A stretch of 44,309 nucleotides of DNA. Origin: Streptomyces tauricus. Its GTDB lineage: Bacteria > Actinomycetota > Actinomycetes > Streptomycetales > Streptomycetaceae. A model generated the notes under the pieces. The model saw nothing but the letters and a program-made list of their open reading frames with translations, was not told the origin of the DNA and did not search any database. The stretch covers positions 1-44,309 of the forward strand of contig NZ_BMVY01000050.1 of the NCBI RefSeq assembly GCF_014650955.1, read 5' to 3'. Shown here in pieces: positions 43,124 through 44,309 of the stretch (position 1 is its first letter; every line of letters starts with the position of its first letter). The position numbers and the translations under genes are program-made.

Positions 43124-43327
43124 TCACCGCTTCATTTCCGTGGCGGTGGAGTAGTCGGGCATCGAGTGGCACGCGCAGTCGCAGGTCTCGTAGATCACCG
43201 GCACGTCGACCGGCGCCGACGCCGGTGAGGATTCCGAGCAAGCGTGGTGTGTCCCGATTCGGCAGGCGATCGATTGATAGAAGGCAACCGAGGCATCTGG
43301 GCCACGGGGCTGCCGTTGCGAGGACAT
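43124..43327 (-). CDS. Small Cys/His-containing protein
   Basis: The 67-residue protein carries THHACSESS and ETCDCACHS, three or four Cys with His, possibly a metal site. ATG 43327 overlaps the stop of the upstream gene (TGATG), so it is translationally coupled. GGGGG lies seven bases before it. The function is unknown. Confidence 0.6.
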   Translation of the reverse strand: MSSQRQPRGPDASVAFYQSIACRIGTHHACSESSPASAPVDVPVIYETCDCACHSMPDYSTATEMKR

Positions 43328-43638
43328 CAGCGGACCCCCAGCAGAGCTGAACAGCCGTCGGGCGGTAAGCAAGGAGCAACGGCAACCGTTGGGTGTCGTC
43401 CGCTCCTTTCACAGGCCAAGACGTATGGGCGTACGAGTGCGGCGTCCTCACCCCTGAGCGGGTGTCGGTGATTCGATTCGTCGCGAGGCCATCCCAGAGC
43501 GACCGTCGGCTCGTCAGCGGGCACCGTGGATGCGGGAGCGGCTGGCCCCCGGGAAGACATTGAGGGGCGGCGGTGCCTGCCCCTGCGGGAGTGTCGCGCC
43601 CTGGTGAAGGAGACGGCGCGGCGGATGAGGTTAAGCAC
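43327..43638 (-). CDS. Small hypothetical with LRGEDxxLVRPYVLA motif
   Basis: The 103-residue protein has a variable Arg-rich start and the recognisable HPLRGEDAALVRPYVLACER segment at ~60-79. That motif recurs in small Streptomyces proteins near GntR and SARP-type regulators. GTG 43638 has GGAG ten bases upstream; six bases separate it from the previous stop. No function is assigned. Confidence 0.65.
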   Translation of the reverse strand: MLNLIRRAVSFTRARHSRRGRHRRPSMSSRGPAAPASTVPADEPTVALGWPRDESNHRHPLRGEDAALVRPYVLACERSGRHPTVAVAPCLPPDGCSALLGVR

Positions 43639-43644
43639 GCTGAA

Positions 43645-43929
43645 TCAGCTCCTGTCGCTGATCGTTTGGTCTCCGGCATCGCCTGTCACGGGGACCGCTT
43701 TGCGTACGACCGCCCATAAGGTGCGGTCGCCCAGGCTGGTGGCAAGGAGTCCGAACCGATCGGCTCCCGCCACGACCTCCAGGACCTCCCGCCATGAATC
43801 AGCGGAGAGGGATTCCGGCACCTCCGCTTCGACCGATGTGTGGTGAGCGTGTTCCGTGACTCGCGTGGTGAGTCCGACGGCGTGCAGTCGAGCGGCGATG
43901 GCTGCCGTGCTAACTCCTAAGGCGGACAC
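43645..43929 (-). CDS. Small hypothetical, possibly GntR-linked
   Basis: The 94-residue protein (VSALGVSTAAIAARLHAVGLTTRVTEHAHHTSVEAEVP...) resembles a conserved actinobacterial hypothetical with an alpha-beta fold; TVSVEAEVPE and DRFGLLATSL are typical. It is first in the leftward operon, with GGAGG six bases before GTG 43929. It lies 77 bases from the divergent GntR gene, with operator-like repeats between. Confidence 0.65.
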   Translation of the reverse strand: MSALGVSTAAIAARLHAVGLTTRVTEHAHHTSVEAEVPESLSADSWREVLEVVAGADRFGLLATSLGDRTLWAVVRKAVPVTGDAGDQTISDRS

Positions 43930-43970
43930 AGACAGCCTCCGTCACCGGCGATCACTTTGCGTGAAGCTGG

Positions 43971-44000
43971 TTAACTAGATTAGAGCTAGTGGACTAGATT
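43971..44000 (+). promoter_or_regulatory. Leaderless promoter with ACTAGATT operators
   Basis: TTAACT (43971-43976) and TAGATT (43995-44000) are 18 bases apart; +1 would be at about 44007, the ATG itself. ACTAGATT occurs twice (43974-43981, 43993-44000) and ACTAG/CTAGT forms an inverted repeat between, as for an autoregulator. Confidence 0.55.
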
Positions 44001-44006
44001 TTCCAC

Positions 44007-44279
44007 ATGTCTGAGCAACCGCCCTACCTCCACGTCGCCGATGAACTCCGGCGACGGATCACGGAGCATGTGTGGGAGCCGGGTGACCGTCTCCCTTCCC
44101 GCGCCCAGATCGGCCAAGAGCTCGGCGTGGGCGAGAACGTGGTCCGTAGGGCGCAGGAGTTGCTGATCTCCCAGGGGCTGCTGGAAGGCCGTGCCGGATC
44201 CGGCACGTATGTCGCCGAACCTCAGCAACGGGTGCGGATTGTTCGGTCCTCAGAGCTCGTAACACGATCTTCTGTGTGA
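44007..44279 (+). CDS. Short GntR-type regulator
   Basis: The 90-residue protein is a GntR winged helix (YLHVADELRRRITEHVWEPGDRLPSRAQIGQELGVGENVVRRAQELLISQGLLEGRAGSGTYVAEP) with almost no ligand domain. GntR proteins usually have 230-250 residues with a UTRA or FCD domain, so this is either a small DNA-binding form or truncated by a frameshift or stop at 44277. ATG 44007 has no ribosome site and fits a leaderless start. It probably regulates the divergent operon. Confidence 0.75.
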   Translation: MSEQPPYLHVADELRRRITEHVWEPGDRLPSRAQIGQELGVGENVVRRAQELLISQGLLEGRAGSGTYVAEPQQRVRIVRSSELVTRSSV

Positions 44280-44309
44280 CTCAGGTGCAGTCAAAGCGAA
44301 GCGGTCGAG

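Overview
This is high-GC actinobacterial DNA, almost certainly Streptomyces. The backbone has very high G+C, frequent GTG (and one likely TTG) starts behind purine-rich ribosome sites, and many short copies of the GGGGCGCGGGGAAC repeat common in Streptomyces intergenic DNA.

Positions 1-18137 are ordinary chromosome. Genes in order: a small FHA-like protein, a DUF1992 protein, two membrane-linked proteins of unknown function, a DHA2-family drug exporter with a C-terminal extension, a zinc-ribbon/peptidoglycan-binding protein, a HAD phosphatase, a secreted HNH-type nuclease, a PhoD-type phosphatase, a large FAD/NAD(P)-binding protein, DoxX, a SodC-like protein, a DedA protein, a DUF2277 protein, a coiled-coil membrane protein, a DUF4097 lipoprotein and tRNA-Val(UAC).

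From 18138 a pSAM2-type integrative conjugative element (AICE) begins at the 3' end of the tRNA. The leftward block is integrase, excisionase, RepSA-like initiator, three small transfer/spread proteins, a DUF2637 membrane protein, a TraB/FtsK DNA pump and a small conserved AICE protein. Start and stop codons overlap or nearly touch at several junctions. A divergent XRE-TPR regulator and a GntR-NUDIX fusion (KorSA and Pif functions of pSAM2 apparently in one chain) sit behind palindromic operator-like sites.

Beyond the regulators is an 809-base non-coding stretch with a strong nested inverted repeat, then anti-phage cargo. A C5-cytosine methyltransferase, divergent from a three-gene operon ending in a 1819-residue DUF1998 helicase, matches the layout of Druantia type II (DruM, DruF, DruG, DruE). 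After a terminator comes a two-gene ATPase/HNH nuclease pair of Septu type (PtuA/PtuB). The base composition drops sharply in the second Septu gene, so the cargo was probably assembled from several sources.

From 39980 to the end is accessory DNA: a gene-poor stretch, a lipoprotein, small hypothetical genes, a possible tRNA-Ser-derived attachment remnant, a leftward operon of three or four small actinobacterial proteins, and a short leaderless GntR regulator. I found no second copy of the tRNA-Val 3' end, so the right border of the element is either outside the window or decayed.
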